Below are positions 8,901 to 15,299 of a DNA stretch of 31,746 bases, piece by piece. Source of the stretch: DATKDU01 sp035649415. Its GTDB lineage: Bacteria > Planctomycetota > Planctomycetia > Pirellulales > Pirellulaceae. The position numbers and the translations under genes were made by a program. Location: positions 1-31,746 of the forward strand of contig DASRJP010000041.1 of assembly GCA_035649415.1 (NCBI GenBank), read 5' to 3'. The stretch's first letter is position 1. Every line of letters begins with the position of its first letter. Under the pieces are notes generated by a model. It did not search any database and was not told the DNA's origin. It worked only from the letters and a program-made list of their open reading frames with translations.

Positions 8901-9932
8901 GACGAGCGTACGGTCCAGGTGGAAGCGCGTCGTCGCCGGGGCGCTACCGTAGGTCTGCTGCCCCATGCCCGGGATCCTGCCGATCGAGGGAATGCGGATC
9001 ATCTTTTCCCACCAGCGGGGATGAGCCGGGTCGAGTTCGAGGGCCGTCTCCCAGGCGGTCGTCTCGCGGCTGGGGGCCAGGGCCGGATCCACGACCACCA
9101 GTTGCACCCGCCGCTCGCTAATCGGTTTGCCGCGCACCAAGGGCGACGTCAGCCGCTTGGGATAGAGGGAGATTCGCACGTCATAGACCCCTTCCTCGTT
9201 GGGAAGCGTCAGCGCGAAGATCCCTTCCAGTTGAGGCGCCGCCGCCGAATCGGTTTTGAAGTCGCGGTCCTGGCTGGTCAATTCCTCGCCGCCGCGGCCG
9301 GGGAGCAGCGCGACGTTGAGCAGATAGCCGGTATTGGGCGACAGGTCGAGCGGCCGCGGCATGACGGTAAACTCGAATTTTTCACCCGGTCCAAAGACGA
9401 GGTGGTCGCGCGGCAAATCCAGCGGCAAGCGGTCGCCCGGGGAACGCTGCCCGACCAGCCGGTTTTCCTGGTCATCGAGATTGGCCTGCTGCACCACTTT
9501 GGCCAGCGTCTCCAGCCGCCACTGAATCGTGGGGAGCGGATCGCCGCCGTCCGCCGCAAGATCGATGATCAACTTCGCGTCCCGCGGCGCGGTCACGAGC
9601 AGGTCGACGCCGTCGTAGTTGCGCGGAAAGCGGGGAGCAATGGCTAGCGTGGATTCGTCCAGCAGGCGCATCGAGCCGGGCGTGTCGGCCTCGAGTCCCA
9701 GCGGTATGACATCCGCGAGTTTGCCGCTGCTGACGCGGATCGTCCCCTCCCAGGAGCGATGCGCTCCTCCTCCCCAGGTCAGGCGCAGGCGCAGCTCGTC
9801 CATGTCTTCCGCACGCGCAGGCGCGCAAAAGAACAAAAGCAGCACAAGGGCGACGAGAGGCGCCAGCCAGCGGCGCAGGCGCGCTTGGCAAAGCGGCGCG
9901 GCGGCCCTTAGCGGACTTCCGTGTCCTGCCAT
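5985..9932 (-). CDS. Large secreted protein with GHL10-like (glycosidase-like) region and C-terminal jelly roll
   Basis: A 1315-residue protein. Residues 1-41 are a signal peptide with an Arg-rich start and the core WLAPLVALVLLLFFCAPARA. Residues 42-460 are predicted beta-rich and unassigned. Residues about 470-760 resemble the glycosyl-hydrolase-like family 10 (GHL10) barrel: SLDRPFFCENFG, a long helix with YLHNSGRNAAMICMAGEG, a QLIPLVKF strand, VHYNPLDPRVQEAMRRVAAE, and FGGLAVHLAPDSY. Residues about 1045-1220 begin ANPSFELPPEGAAIPGW and read as a carbohydrate-binding jelly roll, ending GEVWIDDVQIFDLWF. The tail is charged and ends in MRNWWSRPLWR. I see no obvious catalytic acid pair, so hydrolytic activity is inference. 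The ATG at 9932 lacks a ribosome site. The gene follows the sulfatase-fold gene in the same direction and converges on the DUF1553 gene, the stop codons overlapping by 4 nt. Confidence 0.85.
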   Translation of the reverse strand: MAGHGSPLRAAAPLCQARLRRWLAPLVALVLLLFFCAPARAEDMDELRLRLTWGGGAHRSWEGTIRVSSGKLADVIPLGLEADTPGSMRLLDESTLAIAPRFPRNYDGVDLLVTAPRDAKLIIDLAADGGDPLPTIQWRLETLAKVVQQANLDDQENRLVGQRSPGDRLPLDLPRDHLVFGPGEKFEFTVMPRPLDLSPNTGYLLNVALLPGRGGEELTSQDRDFKTDSAAAPQLEGIFALTLPNEEGVYDVRISLYPKRLTSPLVRGKPISERRVQLVVVDPALAPSRETTAWETALELDPAHPRWWEKMIRIPSIGRIPGMGQQTYGSAPATTRFHLDRTLVELAPDQWQAYPLPIGDVGRLHMLEVEFPNDLQQSLQISLVEPNAAGKVLPVGLDSGIDVAEPLPGTKGAVRVHRIPFWPQTKAPLVLLVNRSANLPAVYGKIRVQVGPTKLPPARLPPASHPQRMLAVSLDRPFFCENFGAAEALAGSTGHTRKDWVTFYQGASRLVDYLHNSGRNAAMICMAGEGSALYSSPLLEPTPQFDTGIYFESGQDPLRKDVAELLFRMFDRAGVQLIPLVKFTSPLVELEAERQDPDRAMGLVPIGPDGQPWLARHATHRGAGVHYNPLDPRVQEAMRRVAAELAERYGHHPSFGGLAVHLAPDSYTILPDEGYSLDDVTMARFSEETKTAVPGAGADRYAQRARFLLREGRAAWLDWRAGQLANLYQRMEADIARTHAGARLYLHTGELLTATTLQSALRPALPQPQQAQEALLQVGIDPQRLVGQGTMLILRPQRIVPSFLPGLELQEHFNQLWQPNSPLSAAAGSGVLFTHQPAPLRLSSFDQASPFGSEQTHTWFIPALTPAAASSRQRLVHSVAAFDAQTTIDAGWLLPLGQDDALRGVAAVYRRLPGETFQTATPRSKEDRTQPVVVRWLARGGKTYFYAANDSPWPVDLEIEFESAEIFRLVSYHPDKPGSLARQASRGTWSVQLDPFDLVGGELSSDDIKINTWRVALPAEAEAWLKQQIHESRLRAAALRNPLPREALANPSFELPPEGAAIPGWTSAVGAGVVAAVEPSQARTGTNSLRLASRRQGNLPPPVVWIRSEPIEPAVTGRISLVAWMKIADPKLQPKLRLAIEGKHNGKSFYRFANVGAPENGTPARPLGTQWAPYRFRLSLPAEGISELRLGFDLMGEGEVWIDDVQIFDLWFEDAEQSELLKAIANADFLLTSGFVADCQRFVDGYWAQFLKLHVPLEANEVAPGELFTPPVSGSPALEGQARRERREERNAEQPEEKPGMMERMRNWWSRPLWR

Positions 9933-10055
9933 GGTGGTGAGTTGTATCCCATCCTGGGAAACGCAATTTCGGACCGCGGATTATAGGTTTGCGCATCGCC
10001 AAACGCCCACAGCGGAATCGGCAAGCTGCCGACGGCTATCACGCTGCTAGCACGA

Positions 10056-11348
10056 TCATCGCCAGGTGTCGCGCAGAATCTCGGGAAGCGGCGCAAGCGG
10101 GGCAATTGCTGGCTGACGGAGGGAGCCCTGGAATCGATCAAGCGCCGCGACGAGGAGTTCCAGCTCGTGCTGGCAGCGCGAAGAGACGTCGTTCACCTCC
10201 CAGCGGTCGTCGGGCTTGGCAAACAGCTCCAGCCGCCGCTGATCGCTGCCGTGTGACTCGCGCAGAAACCAGGCCGGCGTGCGGATCGCCCGCTCGTTGT
10301 CGCCGGCCGCAACGGCCACCTCCCGCGGAGGATGATCTTCATGACGGACGAATTGATATAGCGCGCTGGGCACTTCCAGCGGCAGCCCGAAGTGTTCCGC
10401 CACTGCCATCCCCAGATCGGCGGGCTGCAAAATCTCCGCGCTCCGCACGAGCGCCCCTTGCTGGTGCGGAAATCTCACCAGCAGCGGCACCTGGAGCAGC
10501 TCCGCATACAGGGCGTGGTCGCACGAGCCGACGCGACCATGCTCCCCGAGCGGATAACCACGCGGCGAGGTGGCCGCCAGGAGCAATTCTTCTTCGAGGC
10601 GCTGCTGCAAAGTCTCGAAAACGGCAGCCAGTTGCTCGTCCAGCAGCGACACCTGGCCGGCATAGGCATGTTGTAATTTGAGCAGTTCGTCGGGATCGAA
10701 GCTTTGATCGATCCGAATCTGCGGCGGCGCGGCAAAATCCCCTGGCCGCGGATCTTCTTCGTCGCGGAACTGCTCGCGGTACGATAAGGGCGCATCCCAC
10801 GCTCCCTCCATCCCGCGGCAGTGAATCCACAGCAAGTAAGACTGGTTGAGACCGGCCAAAGCTTCCGCGGCGGCTGCAAACAGGCGAGCCATTCCGGTGT
10901 CAGAGGGATCGTCTGCGCAGCGGATTACAGTGGCAGATGGAACGCGGACGATCTGTTCGAATGCCGCTGCCAGCGGATGTTCGGCCACTTGCGGCTCGTC
11001 GGTGACAAGCACCGTCGCAATGTTGCGCTGTGTCAGCGCAGTGGCCAGCGAAAGGGGGTGGGAGTCGTTTCGGGCCGAAGATTGATCGCTTTGGAGGAAC
11101 CCTTGCCCCGAAACGACTCCCGACGCCGTCCATGCCGCGTCGCCGCCTGCAAGCGAATGTCGTCCGGTCCAATACGAACGATAGATGTCCGCCAGATGTG
11201 GCGAATCGGCCAGCACTGTTTCGACCAGCAGCGACTGGCTGGCCAGTGAGTTGAGCGCTGGCGTTTCGAGCCACGTGTTCCCATAGGGGCCAAGAAACCC
11301 GGCCCCCAGGCGATCGACGACGACCACGACGGCACTGCGCAGCGACAT
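10056..11348 (-). CDS. Sulfatase-fold protein with degenerate active site
   Basis: A 430-residue cytoplasmic-looking protein (no signal peptide) with the alkaline-phosphatase/sulfatase layout: a first strand with metal-ligand loop SAVVVVVDRLGAGFLGPYGN, the segment ending YWTGR (59-63), PLGEHG (266-271), and a C-terminal sub-domain. Key residues are missing. The second Asp of the usual DD pair is R13. The formylglycine motif C-x-P-S-R that should precede TGR reads LADIY at 52-56. The metal pair Asp-His before GE..LGEHG is P262-R263. Such loss argues against sulfate-ester hydrolysis, so this is better called a pseudo-sulfatase, perhaps a binding or regulatory protein, or an enzyme of changed chemistry. 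It starts at ATG 11348 without a clear ribosome site. It is divergent from the DSD1-type gene across a repeat-filled gap and is followed by the large secreted protein. Confidence 0.82.
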   Translation of the reverse strand: MSLRSAVVVVVDRLGAGFLGPYGNTWLETPALNSLASQSLLVETVLADSPHLADIYRSYWTGRHSLAGGDAAWTASGVVSGQGFLQSDQSSARNDSHPLSLATALTQRNIATVLVTDEPQVAEHPLAAAFEQIVRVPSATVIRCADDPSDTGMARLFAAAAEALAGLNQSYLLWIHCRGMEGAWDAPLSYREQFRDEEDPRPGDFAAPPQIRIDQSFDPDELLKLQHAYAGQVSLLDEQLAAVFETLQQRLEEELLLAATSPRGYPLGEHGRVGSCDHALYAELLQVPLLVRFPHQQGALVRSAEILQPADLGMAVAEHFGLPLEVPSALYQFVRHEDHPPREVAVAAGDNERAIRTPAWFLRESHGSDQRRLELFAKPDDRWEVNDVSSRCQHELELLVAALDRFQGSLRQPAIAPLAPLPEILRDTWR

Positions 11349-11381
11349 GGAGTCTGCTATACCTGTTGGCTGTCGGACGTG

Positions 11382-11416
11382 CCAGAGGACAGAGAGCAGA
11401 GCGCAGAGAGTAGAGA
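11382..11416. repeat. Tandem heptamer array, CAGAGAG-like units
   Basis: Five consecutive 7-bp units share the core CAGAG or TAGAG, with the exact 7-bp register kept from 11382 to 11416. The array lies upstream of the pseudo-sulfatase gene in the gap between two divergent genes. Confidence 0.7.
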
Positions 11417-11462
11417 ATCGCGACGCCGGCGCCTGAGAAGCTGCGAATCGATCGGCAGAAAT

Positions 11463-11555
11463 GCATAATGATCAATGCAAATTGCAAAATGCAAAAGTCA
11501 GCAGCGGAGTTCTCCAAGATATTTTGACCTTTGCATTTTGCATTGGTCATTTTGC
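11463..11555. repeat. Heptamer hairpin with ATGCAAA/TTGCAAA units
   Basis: The left arm (11463-11500) and right arm (11525-11555) are reverse complements except for three or four mismatches and one exact extra heptamer, TTGCAAA, in the left arm. The loop is 24 nt (11501-11524). The element lies mid-gap between divergent genes starting at 11348 and 11631. Confidence 0.85.
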
Positions 11556-11596
11556 CTTGCTCGACAATGGGCCGCGATTGATTGTTTCACATCCAT

Positions 11597-11630
11597 TGAC
11601 TCCTGACCCCTGACCCTTGACTCCTGCCTC
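11597..11630. repeat. Tandem heptamer array, TGACCCC-like units, abutting a start codon
   Basis: Four units of consensus TGACYCY and a fifth degenerate unit run in strict 7-bp register up to the ATG at 11631. They occupy the place where the ribosome binding site of the DSD1-type gene should be, and no purine-rich site is visible. Confidence 0.8.
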
Positions 11631-12713
11631 ATGCCCACTACTGCCGAACTCGATACACCCGTCCTGTGCGTCGACCTCGAGGCCTTCGAGGCGAACGTCA
11701 ACGAGCTTGCTGGGGCCTGCCGCCGCCAAGGCATTTCCTGGCGGCCGCACGCCAAGTGCCACAAGTCTGTGGATGTGGCCCGCCGGCTGATCGAAGCCGG
11801 AGCCATCGGCCTGACCTGCGCCAAGCTCGGCGAGGCCGAGGTCTACGCCGCTGCGGGCATCCGCGACCTGCTGATCGCGAACCTGCTGGTTGGGCCACAA
11901 AAGGTGCAGCGGCTCGTCGAGTTGCGGCGGATTGCCGACCCGATCGTTTGCTTCGACTCGCTCGCCCAGGCCGATCCCATCGGCTCGGCCATGCACGAGG
12001 CGGGCCTGCGCGTGCGGGCGCTTTTGGAAATCGACATCGGCATGCAGCGCGTCGGCATTCAGCCCGGCGAAGCGGCCCTGACGCTGGCCCGCCAGGTCGC
12101 GAAAATTCCCGGCATCGAGCTGGCCGGAATTATGGGTTACGAAGGGCATCTGCTGCTGCTGGAAAATCCGGCCGAGAAGGAAGCCAAGATTCGCGCGGCG
12201 CTGACGCAGCTCACGCAGACGCGCGACTTGCTCGTGCAGCACGGCATCGCCTGCCCCATCGTCTCCTGCGGCGGCACCGGCTCGTTTGCGACGTGCGTTT
12301 CGCAGCCGGGAATCACGGAAATCCAGTGCGGCGGCGCGATTTTCATGGACGCTTTCTACCGCACGAAGTGCCGCGTCGCTCAGTTTCGCTATGCCCTGAA
12401 GGTGATTGCCACCGTCGTCAGCCGACCCGCCGAGGGCCGGGCTATCATCGACGCCGGCCGCAAGACCATGAACATGGAGCTGGCGATGCCTTTCGTTCTC
12501 GGCCGCGACGACATCCACGTTGTCAGCCTGAGTGCCGAGCATGGCATTCTGCGGCTCGATCCGACGGCGCAGGGCGTGAAGATCGGCCAGCGGCTGGAAA
12601 TCGTGCCGGGATACAGCGACTTCACGTGCGTCCTGCACGACCGGTTCTACGCCCTTCGCGGCGAAGAGGTAGCAGAGGTCTGGCCGCTGCAAGCGCGGGG
12701 GAAGCTTCAGTAA
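11631..12713 (+). CDS. DSD1-family PLP enzyme (D-threonine aldolase/D-serine dehydratase-like)
   Basis: A 360-residue fold-type III PLP enzyme. Residues 8-240 form the alanine-racemase-like barrel, with the PLP lysine K42 in RPHAKCHKS, a phosphate-binding CGGTGSF near 225, and EIQCGGAIFMD after it. Residues about 260-355 match the C-terminal DSD1 domain, with SAEHG (His304) and VPGYSDFTCVLHD. Characterised D-threonine aldolases and D-serine dehydratases use His-x-Asp or His-x-Cys at the latter site to hold a metal ion; here it reads Y328-S-D330, so the metal site is altered. The likely reactions are aldol cleavage or dehydration of a D-beta-hydroxy-amino acid, but the substrate is open. It is cytoplasmic. 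Five 7-bp repeats stand where its ribosome site should be. It converges on the WD40 gene across a 23-bp inverted repeat element. Confidence 0.88.
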   Translation: MPTTAELDTPVLCVDLEAFEANVNELAGACRRQGISWRPHAKCHKSVDVARRLIEAGAIGLTCAKLGEAEVYAAAGIRDLLIANLLVGPQKVQRLVELRRIADPIVCFDSLAQADPIGSAMHEAGLRVRALLEIDIGMQRVGIQPGEAALTLARQVAKIPGIELAGIMGYEGHLLLLENPAEKEAKIRAALTQLTQTRDLLVQHGIACPIVSCGGTGSFATCVSQPGITEIQCGGAIFMDAFYRTKCRVAQFRYALKVIATVVSRPAEGRAIIDAGRKTMNMELAMPFVLGRDDIHVVSLSAEHGILRLDPTAQGVKIGQRLEIVPGYSDFTCVLHDRFYALRGEEVAEVWPLQARGKLQ

Positions 12714-12740
12714 GTAGAACGGAATTTATTCCACATGTTC

Positions 12741-12849
12741 GGCGCGGGTCTCCCGACCCCGCCGAAACGCTCGACCGCAGGTCTCCTGGCGTTACGGCGG
12801 ACGGGAAAACTGCGCTCGGACTGTTGGGCGGGGTCGGGAGACCCGCGCC
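12741..12849. repeat. MITE-like element with 23-bp perfect inverted repeats
   Basis: Arms 12741-12763 and 12827-12849 are perfect reverse complements over 23 bp, each built around the palindrome-like core GGGTCTCCCGACCC. They flank 63 bp of non-coding sequence. The element sits between convergent genes ending at 12713 and 12860, so transcripts of either could fold here. No T-tract follows, so a simple Rho-independent terminator is not shown. Confidence 0.82.
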
Positions 12850-12859
12850 CAACCAGAAC

Positions 12860-13996
12860 TTAATCCCCAAACCGCTTGATCTCCTGTCCGCTGGCGACGT
12901 CGCGCACGATTCCGCCGTAACAGCCGACGAAAAACGCGTTGCCGTCGGGCGAGAAGCAGAATCGCGTGGGGTCTTCCTCGGGACGAATTCGCTCGTCCTT
13001 TTGGCGCTGGTAGTGCGGGCGAAACGAGCCCTTTTGGAATGTGTAGCGATAGAGTTCCTGGCTCGTGCGAGGGTCCCAGATGATTACGTCCCCATTGTCC
13101 TGGCACCCTGTGCCCAGATAGCGGCCATCGAGTGAGTAGAACGGATGGGCGATGCCGGGCTCGCCAGTCCGCAGCCGCGTCCGCACGTCGAGGTCGGGGT
13201 AATTCCACACGACGACCTGGCCGCGGTCGTGCCCGGTGGCGATCGTCGCGCCGTCGGCAGCCACGGCCAATGTATAAAAGGGTTCGTCTAGCGGGAGAGA
13301 CTGCTGCTTCGCTTCTCCACTGGCCAGATCGCACCGGCGGATCACAAACTTGCCGTCCGCGCCGACGATGCCGCAGAGTGACGTGCTGTCGGCGGCAAAG
13401 GCCACCGAGATCGCGCCCCCGAGCGGCTTGATTTGCCGCTCCTTGGTCCAGTCGGCCAGCTCGTAGACGACGCACTTGCTGCGGCTGAGAACCGCCAGCC
13501 ACTGTCCGTCGGGCGAGAAATCAAATGCGTGGCAGCGGTCGAGGGTTTTCACCACGCGGCCGCTGGTGACGTCCCACAGGCGGACTTCGTGCAGCGTGAC
13601 GCCGTCGCTGGTGGCAAACAGGCGGCTGGCGGCCAGAAGCGTTCCGTCGGCAGAAAAGGCCAGCCTGGTGATGTCGCCGTAGGTCTCAAAGCGGAACAGC
13701 CGCTTGCCTGTGGCCACGTCCCAGACGGCAATCACGCCACACTTGCGCACGTCCGGATGCGGCCGCGGTGGAAATGTTTCGTCGGAGAGTCCCGAGCAGG
13801 CGGTGGCCACCGTGGTGCCGCCGGGAGCGAAGGCCACGCACTGGGGATCGCGCGCGGGGACAAACGGGGCGGCAGTTGCTGGCGTTTGGCAAAAGAGTCC
13901 CAAGAGGACAACGGCAACCGCAGCAGGCCATAGCCGGCAATTGCAAATTGACCATTGCAAATTGCAAATTGCAAATTTCGAAATGTTCATTGCCAT
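12860..13996 (-). CDS. Exported WD40-repeat protein
   Basis: A 378-residue protein read from ATG 13996, chosen because GAGGT (14003-14007 on the plus strand) lies 6 nt upstream; a TTG at 14023 is an inferior alternative. Residues 1-45 form a signal peptide (hydrophobic core AAVAVVLLGLFCQTPATAA), but its first half, KFAICNLQWSICNC, is encoded by TTGCAAA heptamers. The rest is a WD40 propeller with about six blades recognisable by VAFAPGG, VIAVWDVATGKRL, LAFSADGTLLA, VRLWDVTSGRVV, FDFSPDGQWLAV, VVVWNYPDLDVRT, VIIWDPRTSQEL and FCFSPDGNAFFVG. These proteins normally act as scaffolds or sensors; nothing here tells the partner. The PIN/TRAM gene lies upstream in the same direction, 58 nt away. Confidence 0.83.
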   Translation of the reverse strand: MAMNISKFAICNLQWSICNCRLWPAAVAVVLLGLFCQTPATAAPFVPARDPQCVAFAPGGTTVATACSGLSDETFPPRPHPDVRKCGVIAVWDVATGKRLFRFETYGDITRLAFSADGTLLAASRLFATSDGVTLHEVRLWDVTSGRVVKTLDRCHAFDFSPDGQWLAVLSRSKCVVYELADWTKERQIKPLGGAISVAFAADSTSLCGIVGADGKFVIRRCDLASGEAKQQSLPLDEPFYTLAVAADGATIATGHDRGQVVVWNYPDLDVRTRLRTGEPGIAHPFYSLDGRYLGTGCQDNGDVIIWDPRTSQELYRYTFQKGSFRPHYQRQKDERIRPEEDPTRFCFSPDGNAFFVGCYGGIVRDVASGQEIKRFGD

Positions 13997-14048
13997 TGCT
14001 GTACCTCGATTCGCAATTAGCAATTCTCAATGAACAATTTGCAAGTGC
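13941..14048. repeat. TTGCAAA heptamer array with inverted CAATNNN partner
   Basis: Seven units in exact 7-bp register run from 13941 to 13989, four of them TTGCAAA. Five CAA-headed units run from 14014 to 14048 in the opposite sense. The two sides can pair (TTCATTG 13986-13992 with CAATGAA 14028-14034; ATTGCT 13995-14000 with AGCAAT 14019-14024), leaving the ribosome site of the WD40 gene in the loop. The left side overlaps the first codons of that gene. Confidence 0.8.
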
Positions 14049-14054
14049 CTCTCC

Positions 14055-15122
14055 TTACGCCGTCCCTCGTCCTGCTCCCACGGCGCCGGCCGCGCCGCTG
14101 GTCGCGTCGCCGCTTAGATACCGGCCGAAGATCATTCTCCCGGCACTCGTCTGGAGCACGCTGGTGACCGAAATTCGCACTTCCTTGCCGATGTGGTCGC
14201 GGCCCCCTTCGACGACGATCATCGTTCCGTCGTCGAGGTACCCGACCCCCTGGCCAAGTTCCTCGCCCGCCTTGACCACGCGCACGGCAAACGTCTCTCC
14301 CGGCAGATAGACCGGCTTGAGCGAGTTGGCGATGTCGTTGAGGTTGATCACCGACACGTTGTGCAGCCGCGCCACCTTGTTGAGGTTATAGTCCCCTGTG
14401 ACCACCTTCCCTTCCAGGTGCTTGGCCAAGAGGACCAGCTTCATGTCCACCGGCTGCCCTTCCATCTCCGGCAGCTCGCGGTCATAAATTTTGAAATCAA
14501 CGTGCTCGTTGTTCCGCAGCCGGTTGAGCACATCCAGCCCCCGCCGCCCGCGCGCACGCCGCAGTTTGTCGCCCGAGTCGGCAATGCCTTGCAGCTCCGT
14601 CAGCACGAACCGCGGCATGACGAGCTGGTTGTCCAGCACGTTGGTCTCCACCAGGTCGGCGATCCGCCCGTCGATGACCACGCTGGTGTCCAGCACGTAC
14701 GGCCGCAGCCCTTTGATCTCCTTGGAGAACTCGACGTACGGAATGATGAAGCGAAAATCGTCCTTGGTCTGGAGGAGGAAACTGATGCACGTGTAGCACA
14801 GGACCATCCCCAATACCAGTTGCGTCGCCGTGCGGGCCTCCACTCCCACCGTGGCCAAGAGAGGCTGGAGCGCCAGCGTGAAGACGTACGTCAGCAGCAC
14901 GCCGACGAGCAGGCCGAAGTAGACGCCGCTGATAATGTCGATCTGCTTGCGGGGAATGAATACATCGGCGGCAATCACGCCGCCGGCCAGCGACGTCGTT
15001 CCCAGGAAGGCCACCCATGGCAGATAACCCGGGCCGGGTGAGTCGAGCGACAGCGTCACCAGATAGCTGCCAATGCCGACGGCCACCACCATGAAGACGC
15101 AGCGGAGGATGATGAGTGCCAT
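14055..15122 (-). CDS. Membrane-anchored PIN/TRAM domain protein (YacL-like)
   Basis: A 355-residue protein. Residues 1-118 contain four predicted transmembrane helices. Residues about 140-265 are a PIN-type nuclease domain with the acidic residues of the site visible: D145 and D151 in VLDTSVVIDGR, Glu in VLTELQ (about 176), and aspartates in VDMKLVLLAKH and VVTGDYNLN. Residues about 270-335 are a TRAM domain, a beta-barrel that binds RNA (PGETFAVRVVKAGEELGQGVGYLDDGTMIVVE). This layout is that of the YacL family found in Firmicutes and in planctomycetes. It is probably a membrane-tethered RNase; the substrate is unknown. The ATG at 15122 faces a divergent aminotransferase gene. The tail after the TRAM domain is low-complexity Gly/Ala. 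Confidence 0.9.
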   Translation of the reverse strand: MALIILRCVFMVVAVGIGSYLVTLSLDSPGPGYLPWVAFLGTTSLAGGVIAADVFIPRKQIDIISGVYFGLLVGVLLTYVFTLALQPLLATVGVEARTATQLVLGMVLCYTCISFLLQTKDDFRFIIPYVEFSKEIKGLRPYVLDTSVVIDGRIADLVETNVLDNQLVMPRFVLTELQGIADSGDKLRRARGRRGLDVLNRLRNNEHVDFKIYDRELPEMEGQPVDMKLVLLAKHLEGKVVTGDYNLNKVARLHNVSVINLNDIANSLKPVYLPGETFAVRVVKAGEELGQGVGYLDDGTMIVVEGGRDHIGKEVRISVTSVLQTSAGRMIFGRYLSGDATSGAAGAVGAGRGTA

Positions 15123-15249
15123 GGCAGAGGTGGGAATGAAGTGCGGGAGCCAGGCGGGAGCCAGATTCTGCCTGCCCGGGGCAAAACCATAAGTATAACC
15201 GCTGGAGAAGACGGAGGTTAGTACTTTTCGAGCCGCGGTCTTTGTTCAT

Positions 15250-15255
15250 TACAAT
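15250..15255 (+). promoter_or_regulatory. Possible -10 element for the aminotransferase gene
   Basis: TACAAT differs from TATAAT at one position and lies 45 nt before the ATG at 15300 in an otherwise G+C-rich gap. No convincing -35 hexamer is seen at 16-18 nt upstream, so support is weak. Confidence 0.28.
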
Positions 15256-15299
15256 GCACGCGAGCAAGTATTCCTCGTCAGCTTGGAGTGCCGCCAGCC

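Noticed and set aside
11547..12692. Minus-strand open frame (381 codons) opposite the DSD1-type gene
   Set aside because: It begins or ends in repeat DNA and is antisense to a well-conserved PLP enzyme.
12741..12849. Insertion sequence
   Set aside because: There is no transposase coding capacity within the inverted repeats, so at most it is a non-autonomous element.
11382..14048. CRISPR array
   Set aside because: The tandem units are 7 bp and adjoin without unique spacers, and no cas gene is present.
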